A stretch of 64,000 nucleotides of DNA. Origin: Allofrancisella guangzhouensis (GTDB taxonomy: Bacteria; Pseudomonadota; Gammaproteobacteria; Francisellales; Francisellaceae). The notes under the pieces are model-generated. The model did not search any database. It was not told the origin of the DNA and saw nothing but the letters and a program-made list of their open reading frames with translations. Shown piece after piece: positions 18,421 through 27,076 of this stretch (the stretch's first letter is position 1; every line of letters starts with the position of its first letter). Location of the stretch: assembly GCF_000815225.1 (NCBI RefSeq), contig NZ_CP010427.1, positions 620,001-684,000 on the forward strand, written 5' to 3'. Position numbers and translations under genes: made by a program.

Positions 18421-19710
18421 ATAGAGCCAAATAATTTGTTAACTCTAAATGTATCAGTTTATGTAAGTCCTAAAAGTGATGCCAACATGTTTAGTGTGTA
18501 CAGAGAAACTATTTTTAGAGAAAAACTTATAAATTATAGAGAGTATGTTATTAATATTCTAAATAAATATATAAATAATAGTGCTAATAAAATTTACAAA
18601 ACAAGTGCTAAGAATATCCTAAATCAGCTGGAGGCTAGTATTGATAGTGCTTCAATTATATTTAGAGAAAGTGAAAGGTTGCAAAAAGAATATAATTTTA
18701 TGCAATCTTACTATGATAATAATAAATACCTTTCATTACCAATACATAAGGTTGAATACCCTAAAGTTATTAGTAGCTTATGTCGAAGTTTTGAAATGAT
18801 TTATACTAATGAAATTATAGGCGATAGTGATTATTATAAAAATGTTATATTGAGAGATATTTTAAATAATACCTGCTGTGTTAATACTAATATATTATAC
18901 ATAGCTTGTCTCTATGGTCATATAGAAATAGTTATTGAGCTATTGAAACATCCTAGGATTGATGTGAACAGAACTACAGCTGGCGTAACCCCTTTATGTA
19001 TAGCCTGTGGAAGAAGTCATGCAGAAGTAGTTATTGAGCTATTGAAACATCCTAGGATTGATGTAAACAAAACTACGAATGCTGGCACAACCCCTTTATA
19101 TGCAGCCTGTGTAAGAGGTCATACAGAAGTAGTTATTGAGCTATTGAAACATTCTAGGATTGATGTAAACAAAGCTACGAATGCTGGCGTAACCCCTTTA
19201 TATATAGCCTGTGAAAGAGGTCATACAGAAGTAGTTATTGAGCTATTGAAACATCCCAGGATTGATGTGAACAGAACTACAGCTGGCGCAACCCCTTTCT
19301 ATATAGCCTGTGAAAGAGGTCATACAGAAGTAGTTGAGTTACTATTGAAGCAACGTTCGTTAGCAACTGATGACAGTTCTGTCGCCAGTTATTTTATAGG
19401 AGGGTGTAGTATGAGTTCAAATAATCAAATCTTAGATTCTTTAAAAATCCATTTTTGGAAGCATAACATTAACACTCCATGTAATTTTCGACAAGAAAAT
19501 GGGACTGTAGAATCCTTAACTCCTTTAATACAAGGGTGTCGTTTTATAAATAATAGAAGTATTAAATGGCTTTTAAATAATTATAGAGAATTAAACAATG
19601 CTACGATTTTTGAAAATATGTGTGCATTAAGATGGTACCAAACTAAAAAAAACAAGAGATTGCGTTATGATATAGATATAGAAAAAAGATTGAAGTTATT
19701 ATTGAAGTAA
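18421..19710 (+). pseudogene. C-terminal part of split effector-like gene: helical region and ankyrin repeats
   Basis: This continues the frame of the 16553 gene: after the AAT duplicate come ATA GAG CCA AAT AAT and then a TTG at 18436, with no stop. Alone it would encode about 424-429 residues but has no obvious ribosome binding site. A helical stretch (about 120 residues) is followed by five ankyrin repeats between about 18886 and 19360, built on xTPLYIACERGHTEVV and IELLKHPRIDVN. The first four contain nearly identical DNA spaced 99-102 bases apart. A non-repeat tail of about 115 residues follows. Ankyrin repeats bind proteins and are common in effectors of intracellular bacteria. Confidence 0.75.
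18931..19340 (+). repeat. Tandem ankyrin-coding DNA repeats, about 99-102 bp
   Basis: The word GTTATTGAGCTATTGAAACA recurs at 18931, 19030, 19132 and 19234, with only a few base changes around it. Such low divergence, including at silent positions, implies recent duplication or gene conversion rather than ancient repeats. Confidence 0.85.
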
Positions 19711-19720
19711 TGTTTTAAGT

Positions 19721-19813
19721 TTAGTGATCATTACAGTTTGTAATTCGAAGATGTTTCCAATTAATAAATGCTAAAGCTAACTTGTTATGAACGCTGAAAA
19801 GGTCTGAAATTTG
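19721..19813 (-). pseudogene. Transposase C-terminal remnant
   Basis: A minus-strand frame of 30 codons ends with TAA at 19721-19723 and reads NKLALAFINWKHLRI near its end, which looks like the C-terminus of an IS5-type transposase. In-frame stops upstream show that the rest has decayed. It lies 10 bases after the ankyrin gene. Confidence 0.35.
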
Positions 19814-19873
19814 TTAATTCATGTAAAGGAGTGATATTTTACCTGTATAATCGTCAGCTTATAGCTTCTAAAT

Positions 19874-19901
19874 AGTGACAACTACCGAGTGACAACTACC
19901 G
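19874..19901 (+). repeat. 14-bp perfect tandem duplication
   Basis: AGTGACAACTACCG occurs twice head to tail (19874-19887 and 19888-19901) in the non-coding stretch before the tRNA-Asn gene. Function unknown; replication slippage is the simplest origin. Confidence 0.7.
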
Positions 19902-20044
19902 GAAAAGTAACTAGTAGGTTCCTTGGTTTAGCTTGAAAACATTTAGAGTCATCTAGCATTCATAGCTTAAAAAAAAGGAGGAGATAAATACAAAAACCAG
20001 AAGACTCTAAATATAAAAAACTACTTTATGAAAAATAAAACTTG

Positions 20045-20120
20045 TGGCTCCCCGAGACGGACTTGAACCGCCGACCAATTGATTAACAGTCAACTGCTCT
20101 ACCGACTGAGCTATCGGGGA
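20045..20120 (-). tRNA. tRNA-Asn (GTT)
   Basis: A complete 76-base cloverleaf on the minus strand. The acceptor arms are TCCCCGA and TCGGGGA, the CCA end is encoded at 20045-20047, the T arm has GGTTCAAGTCC, and the anticodon loop CTGTTAA gives anticodon GTT. It stands alone with its own promoter. tRNA genes are common island integration sites, but I find no second copy of its 3' end in the window. Confidence 0.95.
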
Positions 20121-20511
20121 ACAACATGGAGTATTCTATAGTCATTTACTTGTACTGTCAATACATATTTTATTTTTTTGGCGTTTTTTTAATTGTTTAT
20201 TGGATACTTCTTTATAGTCTCAGTGGACCTTGTACACGTTGATTTTCTATAGTCTAAACCCTAATGTAGTTTTCATAATTATGTCTAGAGATACGCAAGC
20301 TAATTTTTATCTATAAATTTCTATCTTTCGGTAGTTTAGCTATTAAAGTAAGACCCCCATCAACTGAAGCAACTAGCTTAGCGTAATTTTTTATTTATTC
20401 ATTGAAATAATATTAAATTAACTATAATATATATTAACTTAAAAAATTTAAATTTTAAAAATATATATAAATAAAATTATTATTTAGACATAGGAAGCAA
20501 GGGTAACCAAT
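20121..20511. other. Spacer between tRNA-Asn and the repeat-protein gene
   Basis: About 390 bases. It holds the tRNA promoter at its left end and a strongly AT-rich promoter-like region at 20400-20500. A short minus-strand open stretch at about 20311-20390 looks protein-like but has no start; otherwise I see nothing. Confidence 0.5.
20133..20161 (-). promoter_or_regulatory. Sigma-70 promoter of tRNA-Asn
   Basis: Read on the minus strand: a perfect TTGACA -35 (20156-20161), 17-base spacer, and TAGAAT -10 (20133-20138), 13 bases before the tRNA 5' end. Confidence 0.75.
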
Positions 20512-21813
20512 ATGAAAAAAACTATTTTATGTGTAGCAACTATTTTAATGACGTCTTCTTCATTATGCTATTCATTTGACATTTATGATGGAGTAACTTG
20601 GCGTAAGGGTTCGGTAATAGGTTTGAAAGGTGACCAAACGTTAGTGAATTGGCAAGAGAATTGGAAAGATGGTGGTGGGCCACAGACGCTTGTAGGTAAC
20701 GGTATGATAGTTGAATATTATAATGGTTTCAAGTATGGTACGCTCAGTCCTCATGATCATTGGCGGGCTAACATTAAACAAATTTCAACAAATTGGCAAG
20801 AAATTCCATCACCTGTCCATGATTGGCAAGCAAGTGTAGAGACAGTTGTAGGTTTAGATAGTGGAGCAGTTGGATATTATGATGGTTCGAAGTGGATTGA
20901 GTTACATGATGATAGTTGGGTTAACCCAGTTAACCAAATGTCGGTGAATTGGCAAGATGAAGGTAGGCCGCAGATAGTGGTGGGTTTAGGTGATGGACAT
21001 ATAATTGGTAGTGACGCTGGAGCAGTTGAGTATTATAATGGTTCATATTGGACTGAGTTACATGATAATAGTTGGAAGTCTCCAGTTATACAAATGTCAG
21101 TAAATTCGCAAGGTGAAGGTAGGCCACAGGTAGTTGTAGGTTTAGATAGTGGAGCAGTTGAATATTATAATGGTTCATATTGGACTGAGTTACATGACGC
21201 TGGTTGGAAGTCTTCAGTGCTGCAAATGTCAGTAAATTGGCAAGGCGTTAATAAGATTGATATTGATTTTAGTAAGCATCAAAAGGTAATTGATATTAGT
21301 AAGCTACAGCCAGTGCCAGTTGAAGTTGTTAATCCACAGATAGTTGTGGGTTTAAAGAATAGTGCAGTTGAGTATTATAATGGTTCAAAGTGGATTGAGT
21401 TACATAATAATAGTTGGGTTAATCCAGTTAATCAAATGTCAGTGAATTGGCAAGGTGATGGGAATCCACAGGTAGTTGTGGGTTTGGGTAATGGACATAT
21501 AATTAGTAGTGACGCTGGAGCAGTTGAGTATTATAATGGTTCAAAGTGGAATGAGTTACATGATAATAATTGGAAATCTCCAGTTAATCAAATGTCAGTG
21601 AATTGGTTCGGTGATGGTAACCCACAAGTAGTTGTGGGTTTAGATAGTGGAGCAGTTGAATATTATTATACTGGTTCAGAGTGGACTGAGTTACGACAGG
21701 GTAAGATCAGCACGATACATTTTGAGGTAAATAGTGACATGCGACCAGTTAATTATATGTCTGTGGAGTGGCGTGGTAATGGCCTTATACGTGGAATAGT
21801 TGTATCTAGTTAG
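20512..21813 (+). CDS. Secreted protein with seven propeller-like repeats
   Basis: A 433-residue protein with a Sec signal peptide (MKKTILCVATILMTSSSLCYS, cut near residue 21) and a good AGGAAG ribosome binding site. The rest is made of seven repeats of about 40-50 residues following VVGLDSGAVEYYNGSxW, ELHDxxW, PVxQMSVNWQG. The alternating Gly/Trp/Tyr strand pattern and repeat count suggest a seven-bladed beta-propeller, like fungal and bacterial lectins. That fold is inference; I do not recognise the family. Repeat DNA is also similar, pointing to recent duplication. It lies in the island next to tRNA-Asn and is not in an evident operon. Confidence 0.7.
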   Translation: MKKTILCVATILMTSSSLCYSFDIYDGVTWRKGSVIGLKGDQTLVNWQENWKDGGGPQTLVGNGMIVEYYNGFKYGTLSPHDHWRANIKQISTNWQEIPSPVHDWQASVETVVGLDSGAVGYYDGSKWIELHDDSWVNPVNQMSVNWQDEGRPQIVVGLGDGHIIGSDAGAVEYYNGSYWTELHDNSWKSPVIQMSVNSQGEGRPQVVVGLDSGAVEYYNGSYWTELHDAGWKSSVLQMSVNWQGVNKIDIDFSKHQKVIDISKLQPVPVEVVNPQIVVGLKNSAVEYYNGSKWIELHNNSWVNPVNQMSVNWQGDGNPQVVVGLGNGHIISSDAGAVEYYNGSKWNELHDNNWKSPVNQMSVNWFGDGNPQVVVGLDSGAVEYYYTGSEWTELRQGKISTIHFEVNSDMRPVNYMSVEWRGNGLIRGIVVSS

Positions 21814-21955
21814 TTTGCGTTCTTTAGTCGGGACTATCTATAATTTCTTTACCACGGTCGGAGCTTAGCGAATTCATAAAGTTTATAAGCTTTGCAATTT
21901 ATGTTAATATGAGAAAATTATTATCCTTAAGGTTCTAGAAAAGCCAAGAGTGTAA

Positions 21956-22372
21956 ATGCAAAATCAAGTTACTCAAAGACAACAAAATTTAATTGAAGAA
22001 TTATCTTTTTTCGAAGACTGGGAAGATAAGTATGATTATATAATATCTCTAGGTAAGCAATTACCACCTTTTTCGGAAGAGAAAAAAGTGCAACAAAACC
22101 TAGTTAAAGGATGTCAATCGCAAGTTTGGTTTGATAGTAATATAATAAATGATAGATTACATTTTATAGCGGCAAGTGATGCTTTGATAGTCTCTGGCCT
22201 GATAGGGTTACTCCTTAGAGTTTATAACGATTCAAAGCCTAGTGATATATTACAATCAACCACAGACTTTATAAAAGAGATAGGCTTTGGTAGTAATTTG
22301 AGTGCTACTAGAGCAAATGGACTCAAGTCCATGTTAGACTATATATATTCACAGGCATTTAAATACCAGTAA
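21956..22372 (+). CDS. sufE: Cysteine desulfuration protein SufE
   Basis: A 138-residue sulfur acceptor. VKGCQSQVWF places the catalytic Cys at residue 53, and SEEKKVQQNLVKGC with the C-terminal GSNLSATRANGLKSML match the family. It stimulates SufS and passes persulfide sulfur on for Fe-S cluster assembly. The other suf genes are not here; instead sufE is the first gene of a run with hemD, whose ATG follows the sufE stop directly. Confidence 0.93.
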   Translation: MQNQVTQRQQNLIEELSFFEDWEDKYDYIISLGKQLPPFSEEKKVQQNLVKGCQSQVWFDSNIINDRLHFIAASDALIVSGLIGLLLRVYNDSKPSDILQSTTDFIKEIGFGSNLSATRANGLKSMLDYIYSQAFKYQ

Positions 22373-23110
22373 ATGGATATATTAATTGCTCGCCCATACG
22401 ATGATGCTAAGCAACTTGCTGAATTATTTGAGGCTAGTGGTTTATCAGTGGGTATATTGCCATCTATAAAAATAGTGCATAAAAAAATAAATCTTAAAAT
22501 TGAAAATTTCACTGATTTTGCATTTACAAGTAAGTATGCAGTAGAAAGCTTATTTAGGCAATATTTGCCAGCTACTTTCGTCGATAAGTCGATATACAGT
22601 GTTGGTGCTACTACAGCAAACTACCTTAGAAACTTTAGCCTTAATGCAAAATACCCAAATGAATATAACTCAAGGGAACTGTTTAAGCTTATTTCAGAGC
22701 AGAGCTTATCTGATAGGAAGTTTGCTATTTTTTCAGGTGTTGATGGTAATGATTATTTAGAAAAAGAAATAAATAAACACACAATCTGTCAAAAGTTTGA
22801 AACTTATGAACGTGCTTTTGAGAGTAAAGAATTTTTACACACTAAGTATTTAAAGTTGTGGCGGGGTAAACAGCCTAAGTTTGTAATAACAACAAGTATT
22901 GATGTATTTAAATCTTTAAATAGAATTTTTGAAAAAATACCTGCACCGAACGATAGTATAGTTACTATAACAAGCACAAAAATGCTAAAATTTGTTTATT
23001 CACAAGGTTTTTATAAAACCTTAGAACTTGAAAACCCGAGTAATGAGCATATTTGTGCAAAAATACTACAACATATAGAGGCTAATGATTATGTCAGTAG
23101 AGAAAAATAA
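22373..23110 (+). CDS. hemD: Uroporphyrinogen-III synthase
   Basis: A 245-residue protein with the low-conservation two-lobed HemD fold. Its N-terminus (ILIARPYDDAKQLAELFEASG), the FTSKYAVESL block and the TTSIDVFKSL block in the second lobe all fit. It cyclises hydroxymethylbilane to uroporphyrinogen III in tetrapyrrole synthesis. The start abuts the sufE stop and its end overlaps hemX by about 20 bases. The linked hemX and hemY support the call. Confidence 0.88.
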   Translation: MDILIARPYDDAKQLAELFEASGLSVGILPSIKIVHKKINLKIENFTDFAFTSKYAVESLFRQYLPATFVDKSIYSVGATTANYLRNFSLNAKYPNEYNSRELFKLISEQSLSDRKFAIFSGVDGNDYLEKEINKHTICQKFETYERAFESKEFLHTKYLKLWRGKQPKFVITTSIDVFKSLNRIFEKIPAPNDSIVTITSTKMLKFVYSQGFYKTLELENPSNEHICAKILQHIEANDYVSREK

Positions 23111-24164
23111 TCAAAATAGTTATCCAAAAGATAATAGAAACCCAACTGCAAATACCAAATCTAACATAGTGATAGCAAAGTTTAGCTTGTTGGGGTCTTT
23201 GGTTGCTATAGGCTTATCTGGATATGTGATTGTTAATTTAACTTTAGAATCTAAAAAATCCCAACAAATAAACCAAGCTTACGGAAAACTACAAACACAA
23301 GTTGACCAGTTAAAAGCTATACAGGCTAGTCAAATAAAATTTATAGAGCAAGGAAGCTTTCTAGCACAGGCTCAGCAAAGTAGTTTAAAAGCTGTTCAAA
23401 GTCAGTTAGAAATATTAAATAACCAAATTGCTACTCCAACTAAAGATCTATATATGCAAATGAGTATTATTAATATTCAATCAGCTATTGATTATTTGAC
23501 GTTGGCAAAAGATGTAGCTTTATTTAATGGAAATATAGTTAAAGCTAGAGAGTTGGTGGGCATTGCTTTTAGTAAGATAGAGGCAAGTAAGGTTGCTAAT
23601 TTAAGTGCAAATGATATGCAAAATATTAAAAAGTCTTTGGAGCAATATAATTCTAGAAGTGATATTATTAAGAATTTTGTTAATATACAGCAACAAGTAG
23701 GTAAACTTATTTATATAACGCCGGAAAATTTATTCCAAACTAAAAATAAGTCCATAGAGTCTAATAAATATTTAAACTTTTTAAGTTCAGTTATTCAGAT
23801 ACAAGATATTCCAAAAAACCAAAAATTAGTATCAACTAACGAAGCTAAATATGTGGTTGCGAGCAATCTTTATAATGCTGTAATAGCCTTACAAAATGCT
23901 GTCTATGCTAATGATCAAGCTACTATAGATAAAGCTAAAGCAAGTCTGCTGCTGATTTTGCAACAAAACTTTATTCAAAATCAGGACGCTAAAAATTTAG
24001 AAAAAATCATTACAAATATAAATGCTCAAGATAGACAAAATTTAAATGATAGGCTAGATAATGCTATTGAAACTTTGGTTAAACAGCAGAACCAACTTTT
24101 AGTAGGTAGTAGCAATTTAGTAGAGTATAAGCAAAAGGAAGTAGAAAATGATGAAAATTTTTAA
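23091..24164 (+). CDS. hemX: HemX-like inner-membrane protein
   Basis: About 357 residues. I prefer ATG 23091 over 23085 because the AGAGG at 23077 is then nine bases away. A short cytoplasmic N-terminus is followed by one membrane helix (about residues 25-47, GSLVAIGLSGYVIVNLT), then a long periplasmic coiled coil with many Gln residues. HemX proteins were once annotated as uroporphyrinogen methyltransferases, but no methyltransferase motif is present. They sit between hemD and hemY; the job is probably structural or regulatory in haem synthesis. Confidence 0.85.
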   Translation: MSVEKNNQNSYPKDNRNPTANTKSNIVIAKFSLLGSLVAIGLSGYVIVNLTLESKKSQQINQAYGKLQTQVDQLKAIQASQIKFIEQGSFLAQAQQSSLKAVQSQLEILNNQIATPTKDLYMQMSIINIQSAIDYLTLAKDVALFNGNIVKARELVGIAFSKIEASKVANLSANDMQNIKKSLEQYNSRSDIIKNFVNIQQQVGKLIYITPENLFQTKNKSIESNKYLNFLSSVIQIQDIPKNQKLVSTNEAKYVVASNLYNAVIALQNAVYANDQATIDKAKASLLLILQQNFIQNQDAKNLEKIITNINAQDRQNLNDRLDNAIETLVKQQNQLLVGSSNLVEYKQKEVENDENF

Positions 24165-25305
24165 GCTTATATTTGTAGTCGCTGCAGCTACAGTAATAGG
24201 TATCTGGGCGACTAAATATCATGGATTTATAATGCTTGTTTTAGCAGATAAGTCTATAAAAATAAATTTAGTTGCTTTTGTTTTTATGCTTGTAATTATA
24301 ATTTTTCTTACAGTTTTTGGTTATAGGTTTTTTAGGTTGCTACTTAGCTTGCCTTATCTTATATTTAGTTGGTTTATAGGTTTGTTTTTAGTTAATAAGC
24401 GGGAAAAATTTGTTGACCTTATGGCAGATATTTTATTAGAGCATAACGAGCTTATATCTAAAACTGGCCTGTCTAAGCTTATTAAATTTACACCTAAGTA
24501 TTTGCAAGATTACGTGGTGTTTAAAAAAATAAGTATTCTTATTGAAAACAAAGACATAAAAGCTCTTGAACTTGCAATTAAACAGCTTGATAATCATACT
24601 TTTGTTTACAAGTTTTTCGAGGCGTATTTACAGTATTTGATGAATAAAGTTTCAGATGCCCAAATTAGCGTAAAAGCACTTTTGACTGAGCGTAATAGTA
24701 AGTTTTTACCAAATATAGTCAATTTAGCAGCAAAGGTAACTTTAGCTAATAGTGACAATAACTTTGCGTTATTCATCTTAGAAAAGTATAACCCTTATTT
24801 AGAAACCAAAAATGAAGAAGCTTTAATAGTATTAGTATTAAAAGAAGCAAAAAATGTTAGTCAATTAACAAATGTATACAATAAGTGTGATGCTACTGCG
24901 ACATTAAATAGAATATATGTTGAGCAACTTTTAAAATTTAATGATACTTCTACGGCTCAGAAATTCATGAAAAAACAGTTAGGTAATTTAGAGATTGATT
25001 CAAAAATGCTCTATATGTATGTTAATGCTTTTAATATAGAAATTTTTAAGTTATATTCAAAAGTTTGTAACGAGGCTAATAAAAACTATGACAGCATGCT
25101 TACTTTGTTAAGCTTAGCTATGATGAAGTCAGATATTCAAAGCTTCAAAATGGTTTATCAATATATTGAGACCAACATTAAAGCATTTTTACCACAGTAT
25201 GAGTTAGAAAAATACCAACATATACTATGTAGGTTTTATATAAAAAACGGTAGTGTAGCAGGTATAGATTTATCAGAAGCTAGACTTGTTTATGGTAAAT
25301 ATTAG
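24148..25305 (+). CDS. hemY: HemY-like TPR membrane protein
   Basis: A 385-residue protein with two N-terminal membrane helices (about 2-20 and 36-62) and a cytoplasm-facing helical repeat region. This is the enterobacterial-type HemY of unknown biochemical role, not the Bacillus protoporphyrinogen oxidase. GGAAG seven bases before ATG 24148 is a fair ribosome binding site. It overlaps hemX by 17 bases, so translation is likely coupled. Confidence 0.85.
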   Translation: MMKIFKLIFVVAAATVIGIWATKYHGFIMLVLADKSIKINLVAFVFMLVIIIFLTVFGYRFFRLLLSLPYLIFSWFIGLFLVNKREKFVDLMADILLEHNELISKTGLSKLIKFTPKYLQDYVVFKKISILIENKDIKALELAIKQLDNHTFVYKFFEAYLQYLMNKVSDAQISVKALLTERNSKFLPNIVNLAAKVTLANSDNNFALFILEKYNPYLETKNEEALIVLVLKEAKNVSQLTNVYNKCDATATLNRIYVEQLLKFNDTSTAQKFMKKQLGNLEIDSKMLYMYVNAFNIEIFKLYSKVCNEANKNYDSMLTLLSLAMMKSDIQSFKMVYQYIETNIKAFLPQYELEKYQHILCRFYIKNGSVAGIDLSEARLVYGKY

Positions 25306-25312
25306 AAAAAAT

Positions 25313-26071
25313 ATGTTAATTAAAAGGTGGTTTTTGGATAACAATTTACGAAATTATCAATATTTATTGTATGATCAACAAAACGCTATAGTAGTTGATC
25401 CTTTAAAATCAGATCTTTTCAGTGATTTTATTACTGATAACAACCTTAATCTAAAAGCTATACTAATAACCCATAAACACGCCGACCACATCGCAGGTGT
25501 CAAAAAACTTAAGCAGGGTTTTCCAACTGCTAAAATATATGCTTATGTGAGTAACGATTTATTTGAGCCGGATCTTTATGTCAAAGATAATGACTATATA
25601 GACCTTGAGTTCACTAAGTTTAGAGTGTTATACACTCCGGGCCATATATCTGACCATGTGAGTTTTTTGTTTAATGAAGAAAAAGTTCTTTTCTGCGGAG
25701 ATACCTTATTTAATGCAGGGGTTGGTGGCGTACATGCGCAATCAGCAAATATTAATCAGCTGTATGATTCTGTTGTTAAGATAACTAAATTAGATGATGA
25801 TATAAAAGTATATCCAGCTCATGATTATTGGAAAAATAATTTAGATTTTGCATTAAGTGTTCTTCCGGATGATAGTTATTTTAATCATTACAAAAGTCAA
25901 GTTGTAAGGCTTGAAGCTGAAGATAAGCCAATATTAGATTTAGCAGAAGAGAGAAAACTTAATATCTTTATTCGGTCTATAGATGATAAAGCTCTTCAAA
26001 GAGCATTACCAGAGTATAAATTAGGTAGAGAGATGTTTATTAAGCTAAGAGAATTAAAAAATAATTTTTAG
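25313..26071 (+). CDS. gloB: Glyoxalase II-like metallo-beta-lactamase-fold hydrolase
   Basis: About 252 residues from ATG 25313; ATG 25292 and TTG 25286 are alternatives, but homologues usually begin right at the MLIKRWFL strand. Metal motifs: [34 protein letters not shown] and [11 protein letters not shown], plus a C-terminal glutathione-binding-like helical tail. The GCGR part of the usual GDTLFxxGCGR is replaced by GVGG, so substrate use may differ from classic hydroxyacylglutathione hydrolase. It begins 7 bases after hemY. Confidence 0.78.
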   Translation: MLIKRWFLDNNLRNYQYLLYDQQNAIVVDPLKSDLFSDFITDNNLNLKAILITHKHADHIAGVKKLKQGFPTAKIYAYVSNDLFEPDLYVKDNDYIDLEFTKFRVLYTPGHISDHVSFLFNEEKVLFCGDTLFNAGVGGVHAQSANINQLYDSVVKITKLDDDIKVYPAHDYWKNNLDFALSVLPDDSYFNHYKSQVVRLEAEDKPILDLAEERKLNIFIRSIDDKALQRALPEYKLGREMFIKLRELKNNF

Positions 26072-26730
26072 CTTGGCTCTTTTGTAGTTTCTTTAGATTT
26101 ATTGCTGTCATCTTCTTTAAGTTCGATTTTTGTTTTACTTATTTCTCTAGTAAAGCCTCCATTTAAACCAATCCGTTGGAGTTTAATAATATCTGGTGCC
26201 ATAGCTCTAGTACTATTATAAGGACCAATATACATTCTAATCCAATTTCCTACATGCTCAAATTTAGGTTCAAGACCAGCCTCTTTCATTTTCTTAACGT
26301 AGTAAGTAGTTTCATTCATATTTCTAAATGATGCTATTTGGTATACATAGGTGTAGTTATATTGGGCTCTTTGTGCTTGAGGTTTAGCATCTATCACTAC
26401 ACTTTCGTTTTTTAAATTATCGTAAAATGTAAAAACCATATCATTATTATCATTTTTTAGGTTGGTTTTTCGTTTGCTATCTACTTGCTCATTAGTATCT
26501 TTTTGTTTTTGTTGGACAGTAGTGTTAGTCTCAATTTGAGTTTCTTCTTGGTTTTTTTGTTTTTTGAGATGTTTGTTTATAATTTTAGAAGCAACAGCAA
26601 TGCTTAGTAAACTAACAATAGCTAAAACAATAATTTTTTTTCTTCTCGTGTTGGACGTGATAGGTTTTTGTGTTTGCCCTAAAGAGTCCTTTGGTTTTTG
26701 GGGAATATTCAGTCTAGAGAGATCTTTCAT
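26068..26730 (-). CDS. SPOR-domain cell-division protein (FtsN-like)
   Basis: A 220-residue bitopic membrane protein: about 30 cytoplasmic residues, one membrane helix (about 33-52), a Gln/Lys/Asn-rich linker and a C-terminal SPOR domain (about 127-200, [20 protein letters not shown]...[11 protein letters not shown]). SPOR domains bind denuded peptidoglycan at the septum. An acidic/Lys tail follows. It overlaps the end of the convergent gloB-like gene by four bases. FtsN-like is by architecture; other SPOR proteins are possible. Confidence 0.8.
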   Translation of the reverse strand: MKDLSRLNIPQKPKDSLGQTQKPITSNTRRKKIIVLAIVSLLSIAVASKIINKHLKKQKNQEETQIETNTTVQQKQKDTNEQVDSKRKTNLKNDNNDMVFTFYDNLKNESVVIDAKPQAQRAQYNYTYVYQIASFRNMNETTYYVKKMKEAGLEPKFEHVGNWIRMYIGPYNSTRAMAPDIIKLQRIGLNGGFTREISKTKIELKEDDSNKSKETTKEPS

Positions 26731-26832
26731 AAGTTATAAAATTTTATTAAACTAACTTGGCGTTTAAGCTATTAATGTTATACTAAAAAAGATTATAATT
26801 AATAGTTGCATAAAAATATATAGAGTTTTTAT

Positions 26833-27057
26833 ATGAGTTTTAAGAAAAATGATACGTTTGTAGTTTGCGGGTTTAGTGATAATTGTCCAAAAGCATTTAG
26901 GGATAAAATAATAGCAATGGGCGTGATAGAAGGGCAGCAAATGAAAGTTATAAATAAATCAGTTCTAGGTGGACCTATAGCTTTTGAGACAAATTGTGGC
27001 ATATTTTCGTTACGAAAAAAAGATTTAGAATTTTTAAAGTTGGAAAAACTAGGTTAA
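26833..27057 (+). CDS. feoA: Ferrous iron transport protein FeoA
   Basis: A 74-residue SH3-like protein. GFSDNCPKAFRDKIIAMGVIEGQQMKVINKSVLGGPIAFET follows the FeoA pattern, including MGVxxG and the DPI-like GGPIAF. FeoA supports FeoB in Fe(II) uptake at the inner membrane face. No feoB is nearby, which fits the Francisella arrangement in which the two genes are unlinked. Confidence 0.88.
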   Translation: MSFKKNDTFVVCGFSDNCPKAFRDKIIAMGVIEGQQMKVINKSVLGGPIAFETNCGIFSLRKKDLEFLKLEKLG

Positions 27058-27076
27058 CAAACCAAAAAGGAAAGGT

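Noticed and set aside
20311-20390. Short minus-strand open stretch reading AKLVASVDGGLTLIAKLPKD
   Set aside because: Protein-like but only about 25 codons with no start and no recognisable relative; could be chance.
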